64,000 bases of DNA from Sphingomonas sp. Leaf34 (GTDB taxonomy: Bacteria > Pseudomonadota > Alphaproteobacteria > Sphingomonadales > Sphingomonadaceae), in NCBI RefSeq assembly GCF_001421805.1, contig NZ_LMLC01000005.1, forward strand, positions 310,001 to 374,000. The letters run 5' to 3'. This document shows positions 45,650 to 53,947 of this stretch, piece by piece (within the stretch, counting starts at the first letter, position 1; each line of letters opens with the position of its first letter). The notes under the pieces were generated by a model. The model was not told the origin of the DNA, ran no database searches, and was given only the letters and a program-made list of their open reading frames with translations. Made by a program: the position numbers and the translations under genes.

Positions 45650-45745
45650 GTATCTCTCCTCACAGAGAGCACGCGCGGCGTTGGGACCGCGTGGCCCGTT
45701 GCCGGCCCTAAACACGTGGCGCGGGGAGTCAACCGCTCCGGACTC
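45650..45745 (-). ncRNA. Candidate serC leader RNA
   Basis: The 5' region of serC folds into two adjacent structures. The distal one uses CCGCGCCACGUG against CACGCGGUCCC around an inner GGCC/GGCC hairpin. The proximal one pairs CUCUC (45669-45665) with GAGAG (45658-45654) across the GAGGAG ribosome binding site. Position, phylum and the sequestered ribosome binding site fit the published alphaproteobacterial serC RNA motif, which I recall but could not align. A switch between hiding and exposing the ribosome binding site is inferred. Confidence 0.55.
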
Positions 45746-45834
45746 GCTCCACCGCGCCGCGCCCTCGCCCCGTCACCCCGCGCTTGTTCCGAGGCGGATG
45801 GTGCAGCACGTCGTCCATCATGCGGGGTAAGACG

Positions 45835-46506
45835 ATGGGCGAACACGGGAATACTCGCAGCGTGACGGCGGTGGTGATGCTGGCGCTGGCGCTGGCCGCC
45901 TGCGGTCGCGCCGATCGCCCTACCGCGCCGCAACAGACGCGCCCCAACCTGTCGGTCCCGAGCAACCGCGAGACCGCGCAATGCCTCGCCGACCTGCGCG
46001 AACTTCACGTCTCGTTCCAGGTGCTGCCCGATCGCGAGACCGGGCCGGGCTGTGGCCTGTCGGGCACGGTGAAGCTCGTCGACATCGGCGTGCCCGTTGC
46101 CAATCTCACCGCGGTGCGCTGCGGCGCGGCGCGGGCGTTTATCGGCTGGACTCGCAACGCGGTCGCGCCTGCCGCGTACCAGATGCTCGGCAGCGAACTC
46201 GCGCGGATCGACAGCATGGGCAGCTATGCGTGCCGCAACGTCGTCGGCTCGGCCCGCGGCGCCACCCGCCGCTCTGGCCACGCGATCGCAAACGCGGTGG
46301 ATGTCGGCGGGTTCGTGCTGAAGGACGGGCGGCGGATCACGCTCCTCAACGACTGGAATTCGCCCGATCCGCAGGTCCGGCAGTTCCTCCAGACCATCCG
46401 CGCGTCCGCGTGCAAGCGATTCGGGACGGTGCTCAGCCCCGACTACAACGCCGCGCACCGCAACCACCTGCATCTGGAGGACGATCGCGCGAATTTCTGC
46501 CGCTAG
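45835..46506 (+). CDS. Extensin-like family lipoprotein
   Basis: A 223-residue envelope protein. The N-terminal signal ends in the lipobox LALAAC, giving a lipidated Cys. The extensin-like C-terminal domain (PF06904 type) follows, with GCGLSGTVKLVDIG, RRSGHAIANAVDVGGFVLKDGRRI and the terminal AHRNHLHLEDDRANFCR. Paired cysteines suggest disulphides. ATG 45835 was preferred over upstream in-frame ATGs because it directly precedes the signal. The substrate is unknown; the family may act on cell-wall material. Confidence 0.85.
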   Translation: MGEHGNTRSVTAVVMLALALAACGRADRPTAPQQTRPNLSVPSNRETAQCLADLRELHVSFQVLPDRETGPGCGLSGTVKLVDIGVPVANLTAVRCGAARAFIGWTRNAVAPAAYQMLGSELARIDSMGSYACRNVVGSARGATRRSGHAIANAVDVGGFVLKDGRRITLLNDWNSPDPQVRQFLQTIRASACKRFGTVLSPDYNAAHRNHLHLEDDRANFCR

Positions 46507-46552
46507 GACATCGGTCTAGCGGCGTGGCCGGGTTTCCTCTAATCGCGCCTGA

Positions 46553-47437
46553 ATGACAGATACACGCATTCCCTCGCGCGTTTTCGCAAACGCCAGCCAG
46601 GACGCTGAAACCGCCCGCGACATCACGTCGACGCCGCAGACCCAGCATCCGCATTACCGCCTCGCCTTCCAGGACATGGACTTCCTGCTCCGCGAAGACC
46701 TGCGCCCGGTGCGGTTCCAGCTCGAGCTGCTCAAGACCGAGCTCGTCCTCGAGGAGGCGAAGATCGCCTCGACCTTCGTGTTCTACGGCTCGGCGCGGAT
46801 CCCCGAGCCTTTGAAGGCCAAGGCGCTGCTCGAACTCGCCACCGACGAAAAGTCGAAGAAGATCGCCGAGCGGCTCGTCGAGAAGTCGAAATATTACGAC
46901 GTCGCGCGCGAACTCGCCGCCAAGGTCAGCGTGCTGCCGCGCGACGAGCGCGGCTGGCGGCAGTTCGTCGTGTGTTCGGGCGGTGGTCCGTCGATCATGG
47001 AGGCGGCGAACCGCGGTGCGACCGATGTCGGCGCCGAATCGATCGGGCTCAACATCGTCCTGCCGCACGAGCAGGCGCCCAACCCCTATGTGACCCCGTC
47101 GCTGTCGGTACAGTTCCATTATTTTGCGCTGCGGAAAATGCACTTCCTGCTGCACGCGCGCGCGCTCGCCGCGTTTCCGGGCGGGTTCGGGACGTTCGAC
47201 GAGCTGTTCGAGCTGCTGACGCTGATCCAGACGGGCAAGATCCAGCCGATCCCGGTGCTGCTGTTCGGCCGCGCCTTCTGGGAGCGCGTCGTGAATTTCG
47301 ACGCGCTGGTCGAGGAAGGCGTCGTCAGCGAGAAGGATCTCGGGATCTTCCGCTATGTCGAAACCGCGGACGAGGCGTGGGACGCAGTCCAGTCCTTCTA
47401 CCGCGAGCGGGCTGCGGGGGACGCGGCGGAGGGCTGA
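46553..47437 (+). CDS. LOG family protein (TIGR00730-like, lysine decarboxylase fold)
   Basis: A 294-residue Rossmann-fold protein. The signature PGGFGTFDELFELLTLIQTGK is present, together with SGGGPSIMEAANRGATDVG for nucleotide binding. Relatives hydrolyse nucleoside 5'-monophosphates to base and ribose-5-phosphate, including cytokinin activation by LOG. It carries an N-terminal extension of about 75 residues relative to short LOG proteins. The gene stands alone and is followed by a type E palindrome. Confidence 0.88.
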   Translation: MTDTRIPSRVFANASQDAETARDITSTPQTQHPHYRLAFQDMDFLLREDLRPVRFQLELLKTELVLEEAKIASTFVFYGSARIPEPLKAKALLELATDEKSKKIAERLVEKSKYYDVARELAAKVSVLPRDERGWRQFVVCSGGGPSIMEAANRGATDVGAESIGLNIVLPHEQAPNPYVTPSLSVQFHYFALRKMHFLLHARALAAFPGGFGTFDELFELLTLIQTGKIQPIPVLLFGRAFWERVVNFDALVEEGVVSEKDLGIFRYVETADEAWDAVQSFYRERAAGDAAEG

Positions 47438-47469
47438 GTTTTTCTTCCGTTCCCCACTACCACCCTCTC

Positions 47470-47563
47470 CGTCATCCCAGCGCACGCCGGGACCCATGGA
47501 CACGGAGCGTTCGCGTATGAAGCGGACCGCAACCGTGGGTCCCGGCTTCTGCCGGGATGACGG
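47470..47563. repeat. Two-arm palindromic element, type E, after the LOG gene
   Basis: Outer arms CGTCATCCCAGCGCACGCCG and CGGCTTCTGCCGGGATGACG pair. The middle (CACGGAGCGTTCGCGTATGA, then AGCGGACCGCAACC) matches the 44373-44466 element in reverse complement. It lies between the converging LOG and cytochrome c genes. Confidence 0.88.
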
Positions 47564-47610
47564 AGTGGAGCGGGATAGGACCGTAAACGGCGCCCCCTAA
47601 TCCTGGAACC

Positions 47611-47634
47611 ATCCTCCCCTACCGATGGGAGGAT
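47611..47634. repeat. Short hairpin, half of a type A arm
   Basis: ATCCTCCC and GGGAGGAT form a perfect 8-bp stem around CTACCGAT. The words are those at the outer ends of type A and B elements. It lies 33 bp from the end of the cytochrome c gene and may be a solo remnant or a weak terminator for it. Confidence 0.6.
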
Positions 47635-47666
47635 GAAGCCTCGCCGATCATCCCGGCCTGGAGCCA

Positions 47667-48383
47667 TTACTTCTCCGAGCGGGCGCCCTTGCGCGCTGCT
47701 TCGGGATCGACCGACGGCGCGCCGGAGGCGGGCGTGCCGGTGTTGGCGATGTCCGCGGTGGGGGCGCCCTCGGTTGCTGCAGCTTCCGCGGCGTTCGCGG
47801 TCGCGGGCTGATCCTTTGCCGCCGCGTCCTTCGCCGCCGGCGCAGCGCCGGCCGCAGGCGCCGCCGGGAGCGGCAGGTTCGAGCCCTGCTGGTTAAGATA
47901 CAGAATCACGTTCGCGCGGTCCTGCGCGTTGCCAAGGCCCGCGAACGTCATCTTGGTGCCGTTGGCGAACTTGCGCGGGCTGGTCAGCCACGCGTTGAGC
48001 TTGTCGAAATCCCACTTGCCGCCGACGCCGGCGAGCGCCGCCGAGAAGGCGTACCCGCCCTTGCCCTTGGCGATTTCCTCGCCGACGGTGCCATACAGGT
48101 TGGGGCCGACGCCGTTCGCGCCACCCTGGTTGATGGTGTGGCAGGCGGCGCACTTCTTGAACACTTCGGCACCCTTGGCGGCGTCGGCGGTCGGCAGCAG
48201 CGAGGCGATCGGCACGTCGGCGGCGGCACCGCCCGCGCCTTCCTCGACCACGCCCTCAATCGCGTAGCCCATCTTCTCGGGGCGTTCGCCGTGGAACATC
48301 ATCCCACCGACGATCGACAGTCCGAGCGCCGCACCACAGCCTGCGAGCACCCAGCCGGCGATCGTATTGGTCCGATTGTCCAT
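47667..48383 (-). CDS. Membrane-anchored class I cytochrome c
   Basis: A 238-residue electron carrier. The N-terminal segment IAGWVLAGCGAALGLSIVGGMMF anchors it to the inner membrane with the haem domain in the periplasm. The haem motif is KKCAACHTINQGG, followed by GVGPNLYGTVG, and the Met ligand lies in GTKMTFAGL. After about residue 170 comes an Ala/Pro/Lys-rich tail of about 70 residues, unusual beside the plain CycM type. It is likely to link the bc1 complex and oxidases. Divergent from pheA. Confidence 0.92.
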   Translation of the reverse strand: MDNRTNTIAGWVLAGCGAALGLSIVGGMMFHGERPEKMGYAIEGVVEEGAGGAAADVPIASLLPTADAAKGAEVFKKCAACHTINQGGANGVGPNLYGTVGEEIAKGKGGYAFSAALAGVGGKWDFDKLNAWLTSPRKFANGTKMTFAGLGNAQDRANVILYLNQQGSNLPLPAAPAAGAAPAAKDAAAKDQPATANAAEAAATEGAPTADIANTGTPASGAPSVDPEAARKGARSEK

Positions 48384-48488
48384 ATTGCGCGTCCGCCCCT
48401 GTTCTGTTTGGGACAGCCATAGAAAAGGCGGGCGCGCACCGCAAGCCGCGCTTGAACATGCGCCACGGCCCCATTACCCGCCCGGCGC

Positions 48489-49391
48489 ATGGAAAACTTC
48501 GCCGCACCCGCCCGCCCCATCGTCGCGCGGATGACAGAAGCCGCCGCTGCCGATCCCGCGCGCGCCGTCGCATTCCAGGGCGCGCCGGGCGCCAACAGCC
48601 ATGTCGCGGCGGTCGAGGCGTTCCCGGATGGCCTCCCCCTGCCCTGTTTCGACTTCTCGGACGCGATCGACGCGGTGAAGGACGGCCGCGCCGATTGCGC
48701 GATCATCCCGATCGAGAATTCGCTGCACGGTCGCGTCGCCGACATTCACTTCCTGCTGCCCGAATCGGGGCTGGTCATCACCGGCGAGCATTTTCTGCCG
48801 ATCCGCCACGCGCTGATGGGGACAGGCCCGCGCGACGGAATCCGCCAGGCGATGAGCCACCCGCAGGCGCTCGGCCAGTGCCGCCACTGGCTTAAGGCGC
48901 ACGGGATCGAGCCGGTGAGCTATCCCGACACCGCGGGCGCCGCGGCGGTCGTGGCCGAGCTTGGCGATCCGGCGATCGCCGCGCTCGCGCCGCCCGCGGC
49001 AGCCGGATTGTACGGGCTGGAACTGCTCGCGACCGACATCGCCGATGCGGATCACAACACGACGCGGTTCGTGGTGCTGGCGCGGGGCGGCAAGCCGCCC
49101 GCGGCGCAGGAGCCGGTCGGGGGCGAATGGATGACGACGCTGATCTTCGAGGTGAAGAACGTGCCTGCCGCGCTGTACAAGGCGGTCGGCGGCTTTGCGA
49201 CGAACGGGGTGAATATCACCAAGCTGGAAAGCTATCAGCGCAACGGGAGCTTCTCGGCGACGGAATTCTATGCGGACGTGGTGGGTAAGCCGGGCGACGC
49301 GAATCTCGACCATGCGCTGGAGGAATTGGGGTTCCATTCGAAATGGCTGCGCGTGCTGGGGACGTACCGTCAGGCGCGGACGCGGGGGTAG
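48489..49391 (+). CDS. pheA: Prephenate dehydratase
   Basis: Converts prephenate to phenylpyruvate in phenylalanine synthesis. The 300-residue monofunctional enzyme has VAFQGAPGANSHVAAVEAF, IIPIENSLHGRVADIHFLL and the catalytic Thr in HNTTRFVVL. The C-terminal ACT domain reads FEVKNVPAALYKAVGGFATN and ITKLESYQ, where many homologues have ESRP. The start is ATG 48489; ATG 48531 (MTEAAAADPARAVAFQG) is an equally reasonable start because neither has a clear ribosome binding site. No chorismate mutase domain. Confidence 0.94.
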   Translation: MENFAAPARPIVARMTEAAAADPARAVAFQGAPGANSHVAAVEAFPDGLPLPCFDFSDAIDAVKDGRADCAIIPIENSLHGRVADIHFLLPESGLVITGEHFLPIRHALMGTGPRDGIRQAMSHPQALGQCRHWLKAHGIEPVSYPDTAGAAAVVAELGDPAIAALAPPAAAGLYGLELLATDIADADHNTTRFVVLARGGKPPAAQEPVGGEWMTTLIFEVKNVPAALYKAVGGFATNGVNITKLESYQRNGSFSATEFYADVVGKPGDANLDHALEELGFHSKWLRVLGTYRQARTRG

Positions 49392-49400
49392 CCCGATCCT

Positions 49401-49524
49401 GATCCTCCCCCGCAAGGGGGAGGTGGCAGGCACAGCCTGACGGAGGGGGAGGTAAGGGTAAACCGCTGTTCCGTGCCCGCCCCCTCCGTCGCTTCGCGCC
49501 ACCTCCCCCTTGCGGGGGAGGATC
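49401..49524. repeat. Two-arm palindromic element, type A
   Basis: Left arm GATCCTCCCCCGCAAGGGGG to GACGGAGGGGG, right arm CCCCCTCCGTC to GCGGGGGAGGATC. The tips are AGGCACAGCCT and GCTTCGC, again self-complementary but unrelated. It lies between the converging pheA and histidine kinase genes. This is the last element of the family in the window. Confidence 0.9.
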
Positions 49525-49534
49525 GTAGGAATTG

Positions 49535-50950
49535 CTAATTCGCCGCCGGCAACCTTAGCCGCACCAGCAAGCCGCCGAGATCCTCGCTCTCCTCGAGCGA
49601 GACCGTTCCCTCGTAGATCTCCGCAACGTCGCGGACGATCGCGAGGCCCAGGCCCGTCCCCGGCTTGCCCGTATCGAGCCGCACGCCGCGATCGAAGATG
49701 CGGACGCGCTCCTCCTCGGGGATGCCGACGCCGTCGTCCTCGACGAGGAACTCGACGAACCCCGATTGCGCGCCGACCGTGACGAACACGCTGCCGCCGC
49801 CGTATTTCGCGGCGTTCTCGATCAGATTGCCGAGCATCTCGTCGAGATCCTGCCGCTCGACATGGACCTGCAGCCCGCGCGGGCCGGTCACGTCGATCCG
49901 GACGTGGCGGTAGAGCCGCCCCACCGCGCGCTCGACCGATTCGAGGCTCGGCCACACATCGGCGCGGCTGTGCGCAGACCCGCGCCGACCCACCGCGCGA
50001 GCGCGCGCGAGGTGATGATCGACCTGCCGCCGCATCGTTCGCGCCTCGCGGATGACGGTGTCCGCAAGGTCGTCCGACTGCGCAGTGGCGGCGTTCATGA
50101 TGACCGTCAGCGGGGTCTTCAGCGCATGCGCGAGATTGCCCGCGTGACGCCGCGCTTCCTCCGCCTGGCGCTCGTTATGCTCGATCAGCGCGTTCAATTC
50201 CTCGACCATCGGCGCGACCTCGACGGGCATCGCGCTCGACACGCGGTTCGACTGGCCCGCGCGCATCCGCGCGATCTCCTCGCGCACGCGGCGTAGCGGC
50301 CAGAGCCCATAGAAGGTCTGGAGCGCGGCCATCACGATCAGCCCGAGCGCAAGCAGCGCAAAGCTGCGGACGAGCGTGCGGCGCAGCGTCGTGATCTGCG
50401 CATCGAGCCCGTCGCGGCTCTGTGCGACCTGGAACCGCCAATGCACCTTGGAGCCCGGGATGACCGCGTCGCGCTCGACGATCCGCAGCTTCTCGTCTTG
50501 GAACTGCATGCTGTCGTAGAAATGCGCGGTACGATCGTCGTGCGGACTGCCGAACGCCAACTTGCGATCCCACAGCGACCGCGACAAAAGATCATCCTGT
50601 CCCTTTGCAGACACCTGATAATAGAGTCCGGAATAGGGTTCGAGAAAACGCTGGTCGGCGACGGCTTCGCGCGAGAAGATCACCTCGCCCTCAGGGCCGA
50701 TTTCGGACGAATTGAGCAGCGAGCGCAAAACATATTCGAGCTGGTCATCGAAGTTGCGGGTCACCGCCTGTCGCAATACGCGATCGAGCGCGAAGCCGCC
50801 GCCGCTAAGCAGCACCGCGATCCAGACCGCCGCGATCAGGATCATCCGCCGGGACAACGACCCCTTGACCGCGGCCGGCACGCGGATCGGCCCGTCTGCT
50901 ATCGGTGTCGTCGTCGTTATCGGGGCGTCGGTGACCGGCATGCTATTCAT
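49535..50950 (-). CDS. Sensor histidine kinase (PhoQ-like)
   Basis: A 471-residue inner-membrane kinase. Two membrane segments (MILIAAVWIAVLLSGGGFAL and SFALLALGLIVMAALQTFYG) enclose a periplasmic sensor of about 120 residues rich in acidic groups. A HAMP-like linker leads to the H-box NLAHALKTPLTVI, the N-box GNLIENAAKYGG and the G-boxes DDGVGIP and GTGLGLAI. The response regulator gene ends 10 bp upstream, so they form a pair. Confidence 0.93.
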   Translation of the reverse strand: MNSMPVTDAPITTTTPIADGPIRVPAAVKGSLSRRMILIAAVWIAVLLSGGGFALDRVLRQAVTRNFDDQLEYVLRSLLNSSEIGPEGEVIFSREAVADQRFLEPYSGLYYQVSAKGQDDLLSRSLWDRKLAFGSPHDDRTAHFYDSMQFQDEKLRIVERDAVIPGSKVHWRFQVAQSRDGLDAQITTLRRTLVRSFALLALGLIVMAALQTFYGLWPLRRVREEIARMRAGQSNRVSSAMPVEVAPMVEELNALIEHNERQAEEARRHAGNLAHALKTPLTVIMNAATAQSDDLADTVIREARTMRRQVDHHLARARAVGRRGSAHSRADVWPSLESVERAVGRLYRHVRIDVTGPRGLQVHVERQDLDEMLGNLIENAAKYGGGSVFVTVGAQSGFVEFLVEDDGVGIPEEERVRIFDRGVRLDTGKPGTGLGLAIVRDVAEIYEGTVSLEESEDLGGLLVRLRLPAAN

Positions 50951-50960
50951 GACGCGACGA

Positions 50961-51626
50961 TCAGGCGTCCGGATCTTCGAGGCTGTAGCCGAGGCCGCGG
51001 ATCGTCGTGATGACGTCCTGGCCGAGCTTCTTGCGGATGCGCGTGACGAACACCTCGATCGTGTTCGAATCGCGATCGAAATCCTGATCGTAGATATGCT
51101 CGATCAGCTCGGTGCGGCTGACGACCTTGCCCTTGTGATGGAGCAGATAGCTCAGCAGCTTATACTCCTGCGCGGTCAGCTTCACCGGTTCGCCGGCGCG
51201 CGTGACCTTGCCGCTGCGCGTGTCGAGGCGGATGTCGCCCGCGGTCAGCTCGGACGAGGCGTTGCCCGACGCGCGGCGGATCAGCGCACGAAGACGCGCG
51301 ATCAGCTCCTCGCTCTGGAACGGCTTGGCCACGTAATCATCCGCGCCCGCGTCGAGGCCGGCGACCTTGTCGGACCAGCTGTCGCGCGCGGTCAGCACGA
51401 GGACGGGCATCACCTTGCCCTCTTTGCGCCAGCGATCGAGCACGGTCAGGCCGTCGATCTCGGGCAGGCCGAGGTCGAGCACGACCGCGTCGTAATTCTC
51501 GGTCGAGCCGAGGAAATGCCCTTCCTCGCCATCGACCGCGAGATCGATCGCATAGCCGGCCCCCTCGAGCGTATTCTTCAACTGCTGGCCGAGATTCGGC
51601 TCGTCCTCGACGATCAGAACGCGCAT
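50961..51626 (-). CDS. OmpR/PhoP-family response regulator
   Basis: A 221-residue two-domain transcription regulator. The receiver domain has VLIVEDEP, the phosphoacceptor Asp in AVVLDLGLPEIDG and the conserved Lys in DDYVAKPF. The C-terminal winged helix includes KLTAQEYKLLSYLLHHKGKV and NTIEVFVTRIRKKLG. It lies between a PepSY-domain gene (23 bp upstream) and its kinase (10 bp downstream), a common PhoP/PhoQ-like arrangement. Confidence 0.95.
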   Translation of the reverse strand: MRVLIVEDEPNLGQQLKNTLEGAGYAIDLAVDGEEGHFLGSTENYDAVVLDLGLPEIDGLTVLDRWRKEGKVMPVLVLTARDSWSDKVAGLDAGADDYVAKPFQSEELIARLRALIRRASGNASSELTAGDIRLDTRSGKVTRAGEPVKLTAQEYKLLSYLLHHKGKVVSRTELIEHIYDQDFDRDSNTIEVFVTRIRKKLGQDVITTIRGLGYSLEDPDA

Positions 51627-51649
51627 GATACTCCTCTCGATTGGGGTTT

Positions 51650-51961
51650 TCAGCGACCCGTGCGGCCGACGATCTGACCGGTGCGGCCATCGACGTCGAC
51701 CCAGATCACGGTTCCATCGCGCAGGAATTTGAGCGTGTAAATGGCACTGCCCGAATCATAGTCGGAGCCGAGATACTGCGCGCCCCGCATCGTCGGGATC
51801 ACGCGCGACTCAATTTCGCGCAGCGACGGGGCACCGGTCCTGCGCGCCTGCAACGCCGACATCTGGTCGCTGCGGCGCTGTTCCGCGCCCGCCAGCAGCG
51901 GCGCAGCCGCGATCAGGAACGGCGTAGTGGCCAAGGTTGCAAGGAAAAGCAGCATCTTCAT
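51650..51961 (-). CDS. PepSY domain periplasmic protein
   Basis: A 103-residue exported protein. The signal peptide (MKMLLFLATLATTPFLIAAA) is followed by a short PepSY domain with SLREIESRVIPTMRGAQYLG and YTLKFLRDGTVIWVDVDGRTGQIVG. ATG 51961 directly precedes the signal. First gene of the PepSY-regulator-kinase operon; small PepSY proteins of this type may inhibit proteases or modulate the sensor kinase. Confidence 0.88.
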   Translation of the reverse strand: MKMLLFLATLATTPFLIAAAPLLAGAEQRRSDQMSALQARRTGAPSLREIESRVIPTMRGAQYLGSDYDSGSAIYTLKFLRDGTVIWVDVDGRTGQIVGRTGR

Positions 51962-52082
51962 GGCGGTGGCATAGGCCTTCCGCATTGAACAGCCTGTGAA
52001 TAGTCGCGTCAGCCGTCCGACAGCACGAAGCGTGCGAGGTGTAACTTGCCTGCATCACCTCGCCCCCCTACGTGGCGCGGAC

Positions 52083-53858
52083 ATGGCAGCACCAATCTTA
52101 GCATTCGAAGGCCTCGGGCTCGTCCAGGGCTCGGGATGGCTCTTTCGCAACCTCGACATCCATATCGGCCCGCGTGACCGCCTTGCGCTGATCGGCCGCA
52201 ACGGTGCGGGGAAGACGACCTTGCTCAAGCTGCTCGGCGGCACCGTTCAGGCTGACGAGGGCCGCAGAGTGATCGTCCCCGGCACGCGCGTCGTGATCCT
52301 GGAGCAGGAGCCCGACCTGCGCGGCTTTGCGACGTTGCGCGATTACGTAATGGGCGGCGACGATGCGCCGGTCAGCTACGAGGCGGATTCGATCGCCGAC
52401 CAGCTCGGCATCGACCTGTCGCGCGAGGCGGGGTCCGCCTCGGGTGGCGAGCGACGCCGCGCGGCGATCGTCCGCGCGCTGGCGCAGGACCCCGACGTGC
52501 TGTTGCTCGACGAGCCGACCAACCATCTCGACATCGGCGCGATCGAATGGATCGAGGACTGGCTCAAGCGGTTCCGCGGCGCGTTCGTCGTCATCAGCCA
52601 TGACCGTACGTTCCTGACGCGGCTCACCAAGCAGACCTTGTGGCTCGATCGCGGCGCGATCCGGCGCGCGGAGATCGGCTTTGGCGGGTTCGAGGCGTGG
52701 ACCGAGCAGGTCTATGCCGAAGAGCAGCGCCAGGCCGAGAAGCTCGATGCGCGCCTGAAGCTCGAGGAGCATTGGCTGCTGCGCGGCGTCACCGGACGGC
52801 GCAAGCGCAACCAGGGCCGCCTGACCAAGCTGCACGAGATGCGCGCCGAACGCGCGTCGATGATCGGGCCGCAGGGGTCCGCGAACCTGACCACCGCCAG
52901 CGACGACAGCAAGTCGAAGGTCGTGATCGACGCGAAGAACGTCACCAAGGCGTATGGCGACCGCACGATCATCGGCGACCTGACGCTGCGCGTGACGCGT
53001 GGCGACCGGATCGGCATCGTCGGCCGCAATGGCGCGGGCAAGTCGACACTGCTCAAGCTGCTGACCGGCGAGATCCAACCCGACAGCGGCTCGATCAAGC
53101 TGGCGCAGACCTTGGACGCGGTCGTGATCGACCAGCAGCGCAGCCTGATGGCGCCCGAGAAGACGGTGCGCGAAGTCGTCGTCGATGGCGGCGAGTGGAT
53201 CGACGTGCTCGGCGTGCGCAAGCATATCCACGGCTATCTCAAGGACTTCCTGTTCGACCCAAACATGGTCGACGCGAAGATCGGGTCGCTGTCGGGGGGC
53301 GAGCGGTCACGCCTGCTGCTCGCGCGCGAATTCGCCAAGCCGTCGAACCTGCTCGTGCTCGACGAGCCGACCAACGACCTCGATCTCGAGACGCTCGACC
53401 TGTTGCAGGAAGTGATCGGCGATTACGACGGCACCGTCCTGATCGTGAGCCATGACCGCGACTTTCTCGACCGGACCGTGACGATCACGCTCGGGCTCGA
53501 TGGCTCGGGGACGGTCGACGTGGTCGCGGGCGGGTATGAGGACTGGGAGAAGCGGCGCGCCTCGACGACCACGGGCAAGCGCGCGTCGAAGAAGGTCGCC
53601 GCCACGGCACCGCCCGCCGCCCCCCGTGCGAAGCTGACGTACAAGGACCAGCGCGACTACGAGTTGCTGCCCAAGCGGATCGAGGAACTCGACGCGCAGA
53701 TGGCGGCGGATGCGGTCAAGCTCGCCAAGCCCGACCTGTACATGCGCGACAATGCCACGTTTGCGAAGCTGACCAAGGCGATCGAACAGGCTCGTGCCGA
53801 GAAGGACGCGGCTGAGCTCCGATGGCTTGAACTGGCTGAGATAGTCGAGGGCCGTTAA
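52083..53858 (+). CDS. ABC-F family ATPase (Uup-like)
   Basis: A soluble protein of 591 residues with two ABC domains and no membrane part. Domain 1 has GRNGAGKTTLLKLLGG and SASGGERRRAAIVRALAQDPDV, and domain 2 has GRNGAGKSTLLKLLTGE and LSGGERSRLLLAREFAKPSN. A charged linker of about 80 residues separates them, and a C-terminal coiled coil follows (LTYKDQRDYELLPKRIEEL). This fits Uup, which acts on ribosomes or branched DNA. ATG 52083 begins the domain; the frame to 51996 is not family-like. Confidence 0.93.
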   Translation: MAAPILAFEGLGLVQGSGWLFRNLDIHIGPRDRLALIGRNGAGKTTLLKLLGGTVQADEGRRVIVPGTRVVILEQEPDLRGFATLRDYVMGGDDAPVSYEADSIADQLGIDLSREAGSASGGERRRAAIVRALAQDPDVLLLDEPTNHLDIGAIEWIEDWLKRFRGAFVVISHDRTFLTRLTKQTLWLDRGAIRRAEIGFGGFEAWTEQVYAEEQRQAEKLDARLKLEEHWLLRGVTGRRKRNQGRLTKLHEMRAERASMIGPQGSANLTTASDDSKSKVVIDAKNVTKAYGDRTIIGDLTLRVTRGDRIGIVGRNGAGKSTLLKLLTGEIQPDSGSIKLAQTLDAVVIDQQRSLMAPEKTVREVVVDGGEWIDVLGVRKHIHGYLKDFLFDPNMVDAKIGSLSGGERSRLLLAREFAKPSNLLVLDEPTNDLDLETLDLLQEVIGDYDGTVLIVSHDRDFLDRTVTITLGLDGSGTVDVVAGGYEDWEKRRASTTTGKRASKKVAATAPPAAPRAKLTYKDQRDYELLPKRIEELDAQMAADAVKLAKPDLYMRDNATFAKLTKAIEQARAEKDAAELRWLELAEIVEGR

Positions 53859-53886
53859 GCAACTAGAACCAGAGCGAGTTTAGCCA

Positions 53887-53911
53887 GGAACCAATTGACA
53901 AATGTTGCGTT
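53887..53911 (+). promoter_or_regulatory. Perfect sigma-EcfG-type promoter
   Basis: GGAAC (53887-53891), 16 bases, then CGTT (53908-53911) is an exact match to the consensus of the alphaproteobacterial general stress sigma factor EcfG. Transcription would start near 53918, leaving a 30-base leader before the ATG at 53948. It begins 28 bp after the ABC-F stop, in locally AT-richer sequence. Confidence 0.78.
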
Positions 53912-53947
53912 GCAACGCATTGGACGACGACAATTCTGGAGATACTT

